Origin: Kineosporia rhizophila
Lineage (GTDB): Bacteria > Actinomycetota > Actinomycetes > Actinomycetales > Kineosporiaceae
Assembly: GCF_021277265.1 (NCBI RefSeq)
Contig: NZ_JAJSOH010000038.1
Coordinates: forward strand, 1 to 60,561
Direction of reading: 5' to 3'
Length of the DNA: 60,561 nt
Position numbers and translations under genes: made by a program. Positions 33,918 to 42,137 of this stretch are shown here, one piece after another. The notes under the pieces are model-generated. The model made no database searches. It was not told where the DNA came from and saw only the letters and a program-made list of their open reading frames with translations. Positions within the stretch are counted from its first letter, which is position 1. Each line of letters opens with the position of its first letter.

Positions 33918-34818
33918 CACTGCCTCGGTTTCCCTGAAGACGTCCTCGGACGGCGACGACGGCCGTCCGCCGGTGGTGGTCCGCTCCCCCCGGCGGCGCA
34001 GCCGCCCGGGCAACCCGGCCACCCGCTGGATCCTGCGGACCATCGCGGTGGTCTACGTGCTCGGCCTGGTCGCCCTGCCGGTCGGCACGGTGGTCGAGCA
34101 CACCTTCGAGAACGGTCTCGATCCGGTGCTGGAGTCGCTGCGCAATCCCGACCTGCAGTCGGCGGCCCGCCTCGGCGTGCTGGTGGCGCTGATCAGCGTG
34201 GCGATCAACACCGTGTTCGGGGTCGGTATCGCGATCCTGCTGGTGCGTTACCGCTTCCCCGGCCGCCGCCTGCTGAACGCGATCATCGACCTGCCGGTCT
34301 CGATCTCGCCGATCGTGGTGGGTATCGCGCTGATCTTCGTCTACGGCTCGGGCGGCTGGTTCGGCCCGGCGCTGAACGACCTGGGCATCCAGATCATCTT
34401 CGCCACCCCGGCCCTGATCCTGGCCACCGTGATCGTCGCCCTGCCGCTGGTGGTGCGCGAGGTGATCCCGGTGCTCGAGGAGGCCGGGACCGAGCAGGAC
34501 CAGGCCGCACAGTCGCTGGGCGCCAACGCCTTCCAGCGGTTCGTGCGGATCACCCTGCCGACCATCAAGTGGGCCCTGGCCTACGGCGTGGTGCTCAGCC
34601 TGGCCCGTTCGCTGGGTGAGTTCGGCGCGGTGCGCGTGGTCAGCGGCAGCGTGGCCGGCGAGTCGCAGACCCTCACGCTCTTCGTCAACGACGCCTACCA
34701 GGAGTTCGGGGCCCAGGCCGAGCAGGACGCGTTCACCGCGGCCTTCCTGCTGATGTGCGTGGCGGTCCTCTTCATCGTCATCATCGCCCTGCTGCGGCCG
34801 AAGGAGCAGAAGAAGTGA
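33910..34818 (+). CDS. cysW: Sulfate ABC transporter permease CysW
   Basis: A 302-residue permease, partner of CysT. It has an N-terminal basic/Pro extension, then six membrane helices. Its EAA loop is EQDQAAQSLGANAFQRFVRI, followed by TLPTIKWALAYG; LPVSISPIVVGIALIFVYG and LGEFGAVRVVSGSVAG are family-typical. The GTG start overlaps the end of cysT, and its own stop overlaps the cysA GTG (GTGA). Confidence 0.95.
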   Translation: MTDTASVSLKTSSDGDDGRPPVVVRSPRRRSRPGNPATRWILRTIAVVYVLGLVALPVGTVVEHTFENGLDPVLESLRNPDLQSAARLGVLVALISVAINTVFGVGIAILLVRYRFPGRRLLNAIIDLPVSISPIVVGIALIFVYGSGGWFGPALNDLGIQIIFATPALILATVIVALPLVVREVIPVLEEAGTEQDQAAQSLGANAFQRFVRITLPTIKWALAYGVVLSLARSLGEFGAVRVVSGSVAGESQTLTLFVNDAYQEFGAQAEQDAFTAAFLLMCVAVLFIVIIALLRPKEQKK

Positions 34819-35792
34819 GCATCGCGGTTACCGGGATCAACAAGCGCTTCGGCGACTTCGTCGCCCTGTCCGACGTGGACCTGGAGGTGCCCACCGGGCG
34901 GCTGACCGCCCTGCTCGGCCCCTCCGGCGGAGGCAAGTCCACGCTGCTGCGGATCATCGCCGGCCTGGAGTTCCCCGACAGCGGCGTGGTGGAGATCGAG
35001 GGCGTGCAGGCCACCTGGCTGCCCCCGCAGAAGCGCAGCGTGGGCTTCGTGTTCCAGCACTACGCCGCGTTCAAGCACCTGTCGGTGTACCGGAACGTGG
35101 CCTTCGGCCTGGAGATCCGGCGCAAGCCCAAGGCGGAGATCCGCAAGCGGGTGATGGAACTGCTGGAGCTGGTGCACCTGGAGCAGTTCGCCGACCGGCT
35201 GCCCTCGCAGCTGTCCGGCGGGCAGCGCCAGCGGATGGCGCTGGCCCGGGCCCTGGCCGTGCAGCCCGAGGTGCTGCTGCTGGACGAGCCGTTCGGTGCC
35301 CTGGACGCCCAGGTGCGCAAGGAGCTGCGCGACTGGCTGCGTAACCTGCACGACGAGATGCACGTGACCACCATCTTCGTGACCCACGACCAGGAGGAGG
35401 CCCTGGAGGTCTCCGACGAGATCGTGGTGATCAACGGCGGGAAGATCGAGCAGACCGGATCGCCCGACGACCTGTACGACAAGCCGGCCAACGACTTCGT
35501 GATGAAGTTCCTCGGGCCGGTGACCACGCTCGACGGTCAGCTGGTGCGCCCGCACGACATCGAGGTGCTGGGCTCGGCGGCCGACGGTTCGGTCGAGGCC
35601 ACGGTGACCAAGCTGACCCGGGTGGGCTTCGAGGTGCGGGCCGAGCTGCGCACCACCGGGGGCCGGTCGGGTGCGGTGAGCGAACCGTGGGTGCAGCTCA
35701 CCCGCGTGCAGGCCGAGGCGCTCGCGCTGGAGCCGGGCCGCGAGGTCTGGTTGCGCACCAGCGGCGCACCCCGGACGATCGCCGTCCCCTAG
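34815..35792 (+). CDS. cysA: Sulfate ABC transporter ATPase CysA
   Basis: A 325-residue ATPase powering sulfate import. Walker A GPSGGGKST, Q-loop FVFQHYAAFKHLSVYRNVAF, signature LSGGQRQRMALARAL, Walker B LLLDEPFGALDA and switch His in FVTHDQEEALEVSD. The C-terminal regulatory domain (after NDFVMKFLGPVTTLDGQLV) is TOBE-like with the conserved VRPHDIEV. The GTG start lies in the cysW stop overlap. A long hairpin after the stop ends the operon. Confidence 0.96.
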   Translation: MSIAVTGINKRFGDFVALSDVDLEVPTGRLTALLGPSGGGKSTLLRIIAGLEFPDSGVVEIEGVQATWLPPQKRSVGFVFQHYAAFKHLSVYRNVAFGLEIRRKPKAEIRKRVMELLELVHLEQFADRLPSQLSGGQRQRMALARALAVQPEVLLLDEPFGALDAQVRKELRDWLRNLHDEMHVTTIFVTHDQEEALEVSDEIVVINGGKIEQTGSPDDLYDKPANDFVMKFLGPVTTLDGQLVRPHDIEVLGSAADGSVEATVTKLTRVGFEVRAELRTTGGRSGAVSEPWVQLTRVQAEALALEPGREVWLRTSGAPRTIAVP

Positions 35793-35842
35793 AGACCAGT
35801 CGTACGCCTGTCCTGCGTCTGCCCCGCTGCGTCCCGGTCCGG

Positions 35843-35898
35843 CCGGCGCCGCCCGGCCCGCCCGTCTGGGCGTGTCGGGCTGGGCCGGGCGGCGCCGG
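35843..35898 (+). terminator. Long GC-rich hairpin ending cys operon
   Basis: Perfect 17-bp arms (35843-35859 with 35882-35898) enclose 22 bases that can pair further (GCCCG/CGGGC). It stands between cysA and the Rrf2 gene, so it may end the operon or weaken read-through into the regulator. No T-run follows. Confidence 0.6.
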
Positions 35899-35924
35899 GC
35901 CCGCGGTATTGGGAGAATAAGGCC

Positions 35925-36380
35925 GTGCAGATCTCCGCCAAGACCGACTACGCCGTCCGGGCGTTGCTGATGCTCGCCTCGAAATCACCTGAGCTCGTCA
36001 AGGTGGACGTGCTGATCGCTCAGCAGGATCTGCCCCGCAAGTTCGTCGAGGCGATCCTTTCCGAGCTGCGCCGGGCCGGGCTGGTGCGCAGCCAGCGCGG
36101 CGCCGACGGCGGCTACGCCCTGGCCCGCCCGGCCGACCAGATCACCATCGGCTCGGTGATCCGGGTGGTCGACGGGCCGCTGGCCGAGGTGCGGGGGTTG
36201 CGCCCGCACGAGACCGCGTACACCGGGGTGGCCGAGCACCTGCCCACGGTGTGGGTGGCGATGCGGCACTCGCTGCGGATGGTGCTCGACGAGACCACTC
36301 TGCAGGACGTGCTCACGGGCGAGCTGCCCACGACGGTGCGGGAGATGGCCGAGGCACCCGACGCCTGGCTCGCCCGCTGA
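35925..36380 (+). CDS. Rrf2-family regulator lacking iron-sulfur cysteines
   Basis: A 151-residue winged-helix regulator: MQISAKTDYAVRALLMLAS, IAQQDLPRKFVEAILSELRRAGLVRSQRGADGGY (quoted as LPRKFVEAILSELRRAG and RGADGGYALARP) are the Rrf2 signature. The sensor loop of IscR/NsrR types carries three cysteines; this protein has none at all, placing it with CymR-like regulators that sense sulfur metabolism through a protein or metabolite partner. The GTG at 35925 follows GGGAGAATAAGG. Directly downstream of the sulfate importer, it is the likely repressor acting on the palindrome at 31852. Confidence 0.9.
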   Translation: MQISAKTDYAVRALLMLASKSPELVKVDVLIAQQDLPRKFVEAILSELRRAGLVRSQRGADGGYALARPADQITIGSVIRVVDGPLAEVRGLRPHETAYTGVAEHLPTVWVAMRHSLRMVLDETTLQDVLTGELPTTVREMAEAPDAWLAR

Positions 36381-36465
36381 CCAGGCTGGTCGGCCAGAAC
36401 AGCCCGGCACCGAAACGCCCGACGCCGCTGAACCAGCTCGGCTCAACCCGGCTCGGCTCGGCTAA

Positions 36466-38106
36466 CTATTCGTTGGCCGGGCGGCCTCCTGACTTGGGTG
36501 TTTCCCGAGCCGCTGCGCGCTCCGTGATCTCCTCCGAGGCCTGGGTGGCGGAGGGGGCGGCGGCGACGCCCAGGCCGGCGTGGACGGTGTAGTCGATCGG
36601 GACGCGCTCGACCACGCTGGAGGGTGGCAGGGCCTGGGCGCTGAGCCGGCTGACGCCGGCCGGGACGGGGGCGGTGCGGTAGGCGGCGCCGATCTGGGCG
36701 GACAGCTCGTCTTTGCGGGCCTGGGTGGTGCCGACCTGGCGGAACTCCTCGTAGGCGCGGTGGGTCTCGCGGGTGACGCGCCAGGTGGCCGGGGTATGGA
36801 ACTGGACCTCGAAGGCGATGCCGGTGGACGGGTCGGCCCAGGTGGTGTTGATGCCGCGGTACCGGCTGGACTGCCAGGCGTTGTGGACGGTGAGGTTGTG
36901 GTAGCCGCGGCTCTCGAGCAGGGCGGCGACCTGGGCCACGCCGGAGACGTAGGAGCGGTCGGCCAGGACCACGGTGTAGCGCACCGCGTCTTGCGCCCGG
37001 TCGAGCAGCACCGGGAGCGAACCTCCGGTGCTGGCCTGCTGGGTGGCCACCTTCCGCTTCAGGGACTCTCCGTCTTTCAGCCGGTGGGCGAGGCCGGCCA
37101 GCTCGACCCGAGCGGTGCGGGAGACCTCGCGCATGGCTGCGGTGAGGGTGGGTTCACCGGCTGCGGCCAGGGCGGAGAACGTGTCGACAGCCGCGCTCGC
37201 CTGTGCGTTGAGGCCCAGGCCGTCTTCTCCCCGCCAGGCCGAGGGCCGTTGCTGCGGGACGGCCGCGGTGCTGCGGTCGATCAGGTCGGAGCGGGCGGAG
37301 CGGGCTGCGGCGGCGGTGGACGCGCGACGCCCGGCCTCTTCGGCGCGGGCGATCTGGGCGGCGTGGGCTGCACGCTGGAGCTGACCGGCCCGGCCGGCCG
37401 CGACCTGCCCGGCCGAGAGCCCGCCACCGACCAGCCCCGGCACCAGGTGCCCGGCAGCCCGGGCCGGGTTGGAGCGCCAGGTCTGCCAGTCGGCCATGGC
37501 CTTGAGCGCCTCCCCCGGCTGCTGCACAACGGCTTTCAGGCTCTCGGCGCTCTGCAGGGCGGCCTGCGGGCCGGGCGGGCGGAAGCGCTGGACGAGGAGT
37601 TGCCCGGTGGCGCTGAGCGCATCTTCGGTGGCTTCTTCGATGCCCAGCACGACTTCGGCGCGGACCTCGTCGGCGCCCGCCAGCCAACGGCGCCAGCGGG
37701 CGGGCTTCTCGGGAGCGAGCGCGGCCAGCCCGGCCAGGGTGGACGCGGTGAGCCGGGCGGCCTCGGACGACTGCCGCACGGCGTCGGTGACCAGCACGTC
37801 GGCCAGATCGGCGGGGGCCGAAAGGGCGCGCTGCAGGCCGGAGATGGCCGGATGGAGCAGCTCGGCGTGGCGGCGGTAGGCGTGGGCCGCCTCACGGCAG
37901 GCCGAACCGACCTGACGCAGCTCGCCCGGCTCGACGGAGAGCAGGTGGCTGATGGCTGCCGAGGCCGGGGACGGCACCACCGCCGGGGTGGGAAAGCCCT
38001 CAGCCGCGACCTCAAGCCCGTCGGCGATGACCAGCAGGTGGCGGCTCAGCGACTCGGCCGCCCCGGCCGCGGCCCGCAGGCGCGTGAGCTCTGTCGAACC
38101 GTTCAC
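36466..38106 (-). CDS. Putative polymorphic-toxin-like protein with C-terminal RelA/SpoT domain
   Basis: A 546-residue protein. The N-terminal about 300 residues are Ala-rich helices of the WXG/LXG-delivery sort (LRQVGSACREAAHAYRRHAE early on). The C-terminal domain resembles RelA/SpoT pyrophosphokinases: RLKDGESLKRKV at 342-353 fits R-x-K-(3)-S-(3)-K; Asp373 in AQDAVRYTVVL is the metal-ligand position; Tyr416 in YRGINTTW is the substrate-stacking Tyr region; and Glu433 in EVQFHT is the catalytic Glu position. There is no hydrolase or regulatory domain. The protein could make (p)ppGpp, (p)ppApp or pyrophosphorylate RNA, as known toxin relatives do. The start is GTG. It sits 40 bases after an ESX-like gene, with no immunity-gene candidate beside it. 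Confidence 0.75.
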   Translation of the reverse strand: MNGSTELTRLRAAAGAAESLSRHLLVIADGLEVAAEGFPTPAVVPSPASAAISHLLSVEPGELRQVGSACREAAHAYRRHAELLHPAISGLQRALSAPADLADVLVTDAVRQSSEAARLTASTLAGLAALAPEKPARWRRWLAGADEVRAEVVLGIEEATEDALSATGQLLVQRFRPPGPQAALQSAESLKAVVQQPGEALKAMADWQTWRSNPARAAGHLVPGLVGGGLSAGQVAAGRAGQLQRAAHAAQIARAEEAGRRASTAAAARSARSDLIDRSTAAVPQQRPSAWRGEDGLGLNAQASAAVDTFSALAAAGEPTLTAAMREVSRTARVELAGLAHRLKDGESLKRKVATQQASTGGSLPVLLDRAQDAVRYTVVLADRSYVSGVAQVAALLESRGYHNLTVHNAWQSSRYRGINTTWADPSTGIAFEVQFHTPATWRVTRETHRAYEEFRQVGTTQARKDELSAQIGAAYRTAPVPAGVSRLSAQALPPSSVVERVPIDYTVHAGLGVAAAPSATQASEEITERAAARETPKSGGRPANE

Positions 38107-38146
38107 GCGACCGCCCCCGGCTCACCGCACCGCTCGTCGAAGCCGC

Positions 38147-38440
38147 TCACGGCACGAAGCTCCGGGACGTGAGAGCCTCGGCGTCTTCGCACGTCCGGGC
38201 CACCAGTGCGACCTGGTCGGCGAGCCGCTCGGCGTCGGCCACCACCTCACCGAGGGCGTAGGACCAGCGCTCGAGGAAGGTGTGCGAGGCCGCGGTCAGG
38301 CCCGGGTCGCCGAGGGCGGCCATGGTGGCGCGCATGGCGCCCGGGTTGGCGTGGGTGTTGGCGGCCTCGGAGGCCGCCGAGCGGATGCGGGCGGCAAGAC
38401 CGTGCAGCTCGTCGGTGTCGACGTTCAGCCGTGGGCTCAT
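38147..38440 (-). CDS. ESX/WXG100-like small helical protein
   Basis: A 97-residue protein with two long helices and a central turn: LNVDTDELHGLAARIRSAAS, then TFLERWSYALGEVVADAERL. ERWSYAL gives a W-containing turn like the WxG of ESX substrates, and spacing and length are typical of WXG100-like partners. Such proteins form helical hairpins and pair with larger effectors for type VII secretion. It is encoded directly before the RelA/SpoT-domain protein, so it is its probable partner. No secretion genes are in the window. Confidence 0.7.
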   Translation of the reverse strand: MSPRLNVDTDELHGLAARIRSAASEAANTHANPGAMRATMAALGDPGLTAASHTFLERWSYALGEVVADAERLADQVALVARTCEDAEALTSRSFVP

Positions 38441-38474
38441 ACTCAGGAACCGTAGACCGGACCACCGACAGTCT

Positions 38475-38504
38475 TGGAAAGTTATCCACAGCCCCCACTT
38501 TCCA
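38475..38504. promoter_or_regulatory. DnaA-box sequence inside inverted repeat
   Basis: TTATCCACA (38482-38490) is an exact match to the strong DnaA-box consensus. It is flanked by TGGAAAGT (38475-38482) and ACTTTCCA (38497-38504), a perfect 8-bp inverted repeat. The element lies in the 75-base promoter region of the WXG-like/RelA-SpoT pair. DnaA binding there is inference. Confidence 0.45.
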
Positions 38505-38515
38505 CCGGGGAACCG

Positions 38516-39034
38516 TCAGTACGTCACGTCGTGCAGGTGGTGCACCGGGTCGTGCAGGAAGTAGCGGGCGAAGCTGTCCACCGTGAACTTGGCGCCGTCG
38601 CTGCGCCGGCCCGGCCGGGCCCACTGCGCGTCGGTGACCGCGGCGAACCGGTGTGCGATGGCGTCTCCGGAGGCCAGCAGCTCACGTGAGACCAGAACGG
38701 GATCCTGTTCCCAGTACCGCTCCTGGAGCGCCGTGTCGTCCTGGTCCCAGTTGGGGAAGAGCGGGTCGTTCTCGGTCAGCATCATCTGCAGACGCTGGTC
38801 GAAGACCCGGAAGGTGTCGCGCACGTGGCAGGCGTACTCCAGCGGGGACCAGACCTCCTCCTTCGGCCGCCGCCGCACGTCCGGCTGGACCAGCACCTCC
38901 AGCCAGGAGGCGACGTTGGCCCGGATCAGCGACGGCAGGCGCCACATCTGCACCGACCCGGCCTCGTAACCACAGTCCGGGCAGGTGCGATCGAGTACCC
39001 ACGTCCAGTCCTTGGTGTCCTTCTCGATCGGCAT
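38516..39034 (-). CDS. DinB-family protein
   Basis: A 172-residue DinB/YfiT-like four-helix metalloprotein: EEVWSPLEYACHVRDTFRVF and FARYFLHDPVHHLHDV carry the expected His residues for a divalent metal (His in CHVRD, His pair near the end). Relatives include mycothiol-dependent enzymes and uncharacterised stress proteins. The extra N-terminal CPDCGYEAGS is unusual and could be a small zinc knuckle. TATCGT lies exactly six bases before the ATG at 39034, so a leaderless mRNA is likely. Confidence 0.85.
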   Translation of the reverse strand: MPIEKDTKDWTWVLDRTCPDCGYEAGSVQMWRLPSLIRANVASWLEVLVQPDVRRRPKEEVWSPLEYACHVRDTFRVFDQRLQMMLTENDPLFPNWDQDDTALQERYWEQDPVLVSRELLASGDAIAHRFAAVTDAQWARPGRRSDGAKFTVDSFARYFLHDPVHHLHDVTY

Positions 39035-39129
39035 GCGGTAACGATAGTGCGCCCGTTGCGGGTGTTTCCTCCCCTCCGTGAACTCCGCATCAGATTTCCC
39101 AGCGGTGACGCGGTCCGTAGGATCGGCCG

Positions 39130-39606
39130 ATGACCGTGACCGTGGCCCCCGCCCGCCCGGAGGATGCACCGGCGGTGTCCCGCCTGCTGGCCGAGTACCT
39201 GACGGTGACGGAGCAGGAGAAGGCCGAGCGCGGTCTGGCCCCGCACGGTCCTCTCCCCCAGCGCTACCAGGACGAGATCGATCGTCCCGACGAACTCCTG
39301 GCCGGCACCCTCCTGGCCCGGGAGGCGACTGACAGACGTCCTCTGGGTCTGGTCGTTCTGCACACCGAGGCCGACCGGGTGGAGATGAAGCGCCTGTGGG
39401 TCGATCCCCGGGCGCGGGGTACCGGCGCCGGCCGGGCGCTGGTCCGAGCGGTGATCGAGCAGGCCGCAGACCGCGAGGTCACCCTCACGGTCTGGGACTG
39501 GCGGGCCGCCCCGATCGGCCTCTACCGCTCTCTCGGGTTCGTCGACACCCCTTCCGAAGACCCTCGGGAACACCTTCTCGCCATGATGTTTCAGTCCAGC
39601 AGGTAG
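39130..39606 (+). CDS. GNAT-family N-acetyltransferase
   Basis: A 158-residue acyltransferase using acetyl-CoA. The conserved core is visible: VEMKRLWVDPRARGTGAGRAL (motif A with R-G-T-G-A-G pyrophosphate loop, quoted in part) and GLYRSLGFVDT (motif B). The substrate is unknown. TAGGAT lies six bases before the ATG, a leaderless arrangement. The last 16 bases overlap the end of the convergent allantoicase gene. Confidence 0.9.
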   Translation: MTVTVAPARPEDAPAVSRLLAEYLTVTEQEKAERGLAPHGPLPQRYQDEIDRPDELLAGTLLAREATDRRPLGLVVLHTEADRVEMKRLWVDPRARGTGAGRALVRAVIEQAADREVTLTVWDWRAAPIGLYRSLGFVDTPSEDPREHLLAMMFQSSR

Positions 39607-40739
39607 CTGCGCAACGCCGGGGGCACCGCAGTGATCGTCGCTCGGGAGGAGCGCAGCTCGTCGGCCTCGGCCGAGCCGAGCGACGGCACCGCGAGCAGCA
39701 GCTCCTCCAGGTGCCCGCCGGGCAGGGCGGCCAGGTAGCGCAGGGTCAGCTGGTCCAGGGCCTCCGGCTCGAGCTCACCCAGCAACCGCACCCGGGACAT
39801 CCCACCGTCCGGGTACACGTCCATCCGGACCAGCGTGACCGCCTCCCGCGCAGGGCGGAACCGGTGCACCGAGTCGGGCCGCAGGGGCCGGCGGGGCAGC
39901 AGTTCCAGCCACGGGCCGTGGTCGGAGACCGGCCGCTCCGGATCGGCGTCCCGCCCGTCCAGGCCGGTCAACTGCACCTCACCCGGGGAGTTGCCGAGGA
40001 AGTGGCTGGTGTCGATCACCGCCCGGCGCACCCGGCCGAGCCCGGCCAGGGAGAAGAGCACGTAGTCGTTGCCCCCGTCGCGCCGCCGCGCGTTCTCCCA
40101 CCCGCCCTGGGTGGTGGGCGGGTTGCCGGGCAGGATCAGCTTGCTGGCCGAGGAGTAGAAGTCGTCCGAAGAGTCGACCACCGCACCGCCGTTGCCCTGG
40201 GCCGCCAGGTCGATCGTGCCGGTCAGGTGCCGGGGATCGGCCACCGGCCAGCCGTGCACCCGCAGCCGGGCCACCCCGCCGTCGGGGTAGATGGACAGCC
40301 GCACGTGGGTCCAGCGGTGATCGCTGGACACCTCGAAGACGTTGGCGGTGTCTCCCTTCAGCGCGACCTTGGGCAGGATCGTGGTCCACGCGCTCTCGGG
40401 GAGCTCCTGGGCCACCGGGTAGTCCTCACCCGCGGCGGCCTCGATCGAGGCGAAAGGCGGGTAGTTGCCCTTGAAGTGGGCGGTGTCGATGACCACCGAG
40501 CGCACCACGCCGGGCATCCCGAGCCGCACGATCGCGTGGTCGTGCCCCTGGTCCCGGCGCCGCCGGGTCTCCCAGCCGTCGTAGATCTTCCCGTCCGGGC
40601 CGAAGGTGTGCGTCTGGTGGGCCGAGGGTTCCGGCCGGATCAGATTGCGCCGGTCGGCGAACAACTGGTCGTTGGCGTAGACCACCCGCCCGCCCACGTC
40701 GCTGCTCGCCAGATCCGGCAGCCACTGCTTCTCGGCCAT
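39591..40739 (-). CDS. alc: Allantoicase
   Basis: A 382-residue enzyme hydrolysing allantoate to ureidoglycolate and urea. It contains the two tandem jelly-roll repeats of the family: YDGWETRRRRDQGHDHAIVRLG with VVIDTAHFKGNYPP in the first, and GWENARRRDGGNDYVLFSL with AVIDTSHFLGNSPG in the second, each quoted in part. The C-terminal 55 residues extend slightly past the usual end. GGAAGGA precedes the ATG. It is the last gene of the urate-degradation operon. Confidence 0.95.
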   Translation of the reverse strand: MAEKQWLPDLASSDVGGRVVYANDQLFADRRNLIRPEPSAHQTHTFGPDGKIYDGWETRRRRDQGHDHAIVRLGMPGVVRSVVIDTAHFKGNYPPFASIEAAAGEDYPVAQELPESAWTTILPKVALKGDTANVFEVSSDHRWTHVRLSIYPDGGVARLRVHGWPVADPRHLTGTIDLAAQGNGGAVVDSSDDFYSSASKLILPGNPPTTQGGWENARRRDGGNDYVLFSLAGLGRVRRAVIDTSHFLGNSPGEVQLTGLDGRDADPERPVSDHGPWLELLPRRPLRPDSVHRFRPAREAVTLVRMDVYPDGGMSRVRLLGELEPEALDQLTLRYLAALPGGHLEELLLAVPSLGSAEADELRSSRATITAVPPALRSYLLD

Positions 40740-40787
40740 GCAGATTCCTTCCAATTGTGGACGTGTGTGGGCACCTGAGTGGAGACG

Positions 40788-42122
40788 TCAGACGTCCCCG
40801 CGGCGCAGGAGCCGTCCTCGGGGCGGTGCCTGTAGGTCCAGGAGCTCACCGGCGAGCCAGGTTTCGCGGACCACCCCGGCCAGGGCCATCCCGTCGTACG
40901 GGGTGATCGGGTGCCGGTGCTCGAGGTCGCCGGCCGACACCACCGCGGCCTCGTCCGGCGCGAAGACGACCAGGTCGGCGTCGTGGCCCAGGGCGATCCG
41001 GCCCTTGCGGGTGAGCCCGGCCAGCCCGGCCGTGCGCACCGCCATCCACTCGACCACGTCGGTCAGGGTGAAACCGTGGACCCGGGCCTGGCTCCAGACC
41101 GCCCGCAGACCGAGCTGTACCGACGAGATCCCGCCCCAGGCCACCCCGAAGTCGCCGATGTCGAACCGTTTCAGCTCGGGGGTGCAGGGCGAGTGGTCGG
41201 TGACGACGCAGTCGATGACCCCTTCCCGCAGCCCTTCCCAGAGCAGCTCGCGGTTGGCCGTCTCGCGGATCGGCGGGCAGCACTTGAACTGGGTGGCGCC
41301 GTCCGGGATCGCCTCGGAGGTGAAACTCAGGTAGTGCGGGCAGGTCTCGGCGGTGATCGGCACCCCGTCGCGCTTCGCCGAGGCCAGCATGGGCAGGGCG
41401 TCGGAGCTGGACAGGTGCAGGATGTGCGTGCGGGCCCGGGTGTAGCGGGCCGCCTCGATCACCTCGGCGACGGCCATGTTCTCGGCGCCGCGCGGGCGCG
41501 AGGCCAGGAAGTGCCCGTAGCGGTCGCCCTCCGGGGCCGGGGCCCGGTCGATCGCCTGGGAGTTCTCCGCGTGCACGATCATCAGGGCACCGAAGTCGTG
41601 CAGCACCGCCAGGTACTGCTCCAGCTCGGCCGAGGAGAGCGGCTGGAACTCGTCCACCCCGGAGTGCAGCAGGAAGCACTTGAACCCGAACACCCCGGCG
41701 TCGTGCAGCGGCCGCAGGTCCTCGAGGTTGCCCGGTACGGCGCCGCCCCAGAAGCCGGTGTCCACGTACACCGCCCCCTCGGCCGCCTTCCGCTTGGCCT
41801 GCAGCCCCTCCACCGTGGTGGTGGGCGGGATCGAGTTGAGCGGCATGTCGATCAGGGTGGTGACGCCGCCGGCCGCCGCCGCCCGGGTGGCCGAGGCGAA
41901 CCCCTCCCACTCGGTGCGGCCGGGCTCGTTGATGTGCACGTGCGTGTCCACCAGGCCGGGCATCAGCACCACGTCCTCGCCCAGCTCGACGGTCTGCCGG
42001 GCCTCCAGCTGGGCCTCGAGCGGTTCGATCGCCACGATCCGCCCGTCGCGGATCCCCACCGAGCGGGCCGACTCACCCACCGCCGTGATCACTCTCGGCG
42101 CCCGGAAAAGCGTGTCCAGCAT
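40788..42122 (-). CDS. allB: Allantoinase
   Basis: A 444-residue metal-dependent amidohydrolase that opens allantoin to allantoate. Metal ligands are in GLVDTHVHINEPGRTEWEG, the carboxylated Lys in GVFGFKCFLLHSGVDEF, further His in LHLSSSDALP and TAETCPHYL, and the catalytic Asp in CVVTDHSPCTPE. GAGAGGTG precedes the ATG. It lies between the DUF6986 gene and allantoicase in the operon, matching pathway order. Confidence 0.96.
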   Translation of the reverse strand: MLDTLFRAPRVITAVGESARSVGIRDGRIVAIEPLEAQLEARQTVELGEDVVLMPGLVDTHVHINEPGRTEWEGFASATRAAAAGGVTTLIDMPLNSIPPTTTVEGLQAKRKAAEGAVYVDTGFWGGAVPGNLEDLRPLHDAGVFGFKCFLLHSGVDEFQPLSSAELEQYLAVLHDFGALMIVHAENSQAIDRAPAPEGDRYGHFLASRPRGAENMAVAEVIEAARYTRARTHILHLSSSDALPMLASAKRDGVPITAETCPHYLSFTSEAIPDGATQFKCCPPIRETANRELLWEGLREGVIDCVVTDHSPCTPELKRFDIGDFGVAWGGISSVQLGLRAVWSQARVHGFTLTDVVEWMAVRTAGLAGLTRKGRIALGHDADLVVFAPDEAAVVSAGDLEHRHPITPYDGMALAGVVRETWLAGELLDLQAPPRGRLLRRGDV

Positions 42123-42137
42123 GCCTTCACACCTCTC

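Noticed and set aside
38147..38440. The 97-residue protein as an immunity protein for the RelA/SpoT-domain protein
   Set aside because: Its two-helix, Trp-turn layout fits a WXG-type partner better; an immunity role is not excluded but has no sequence support.
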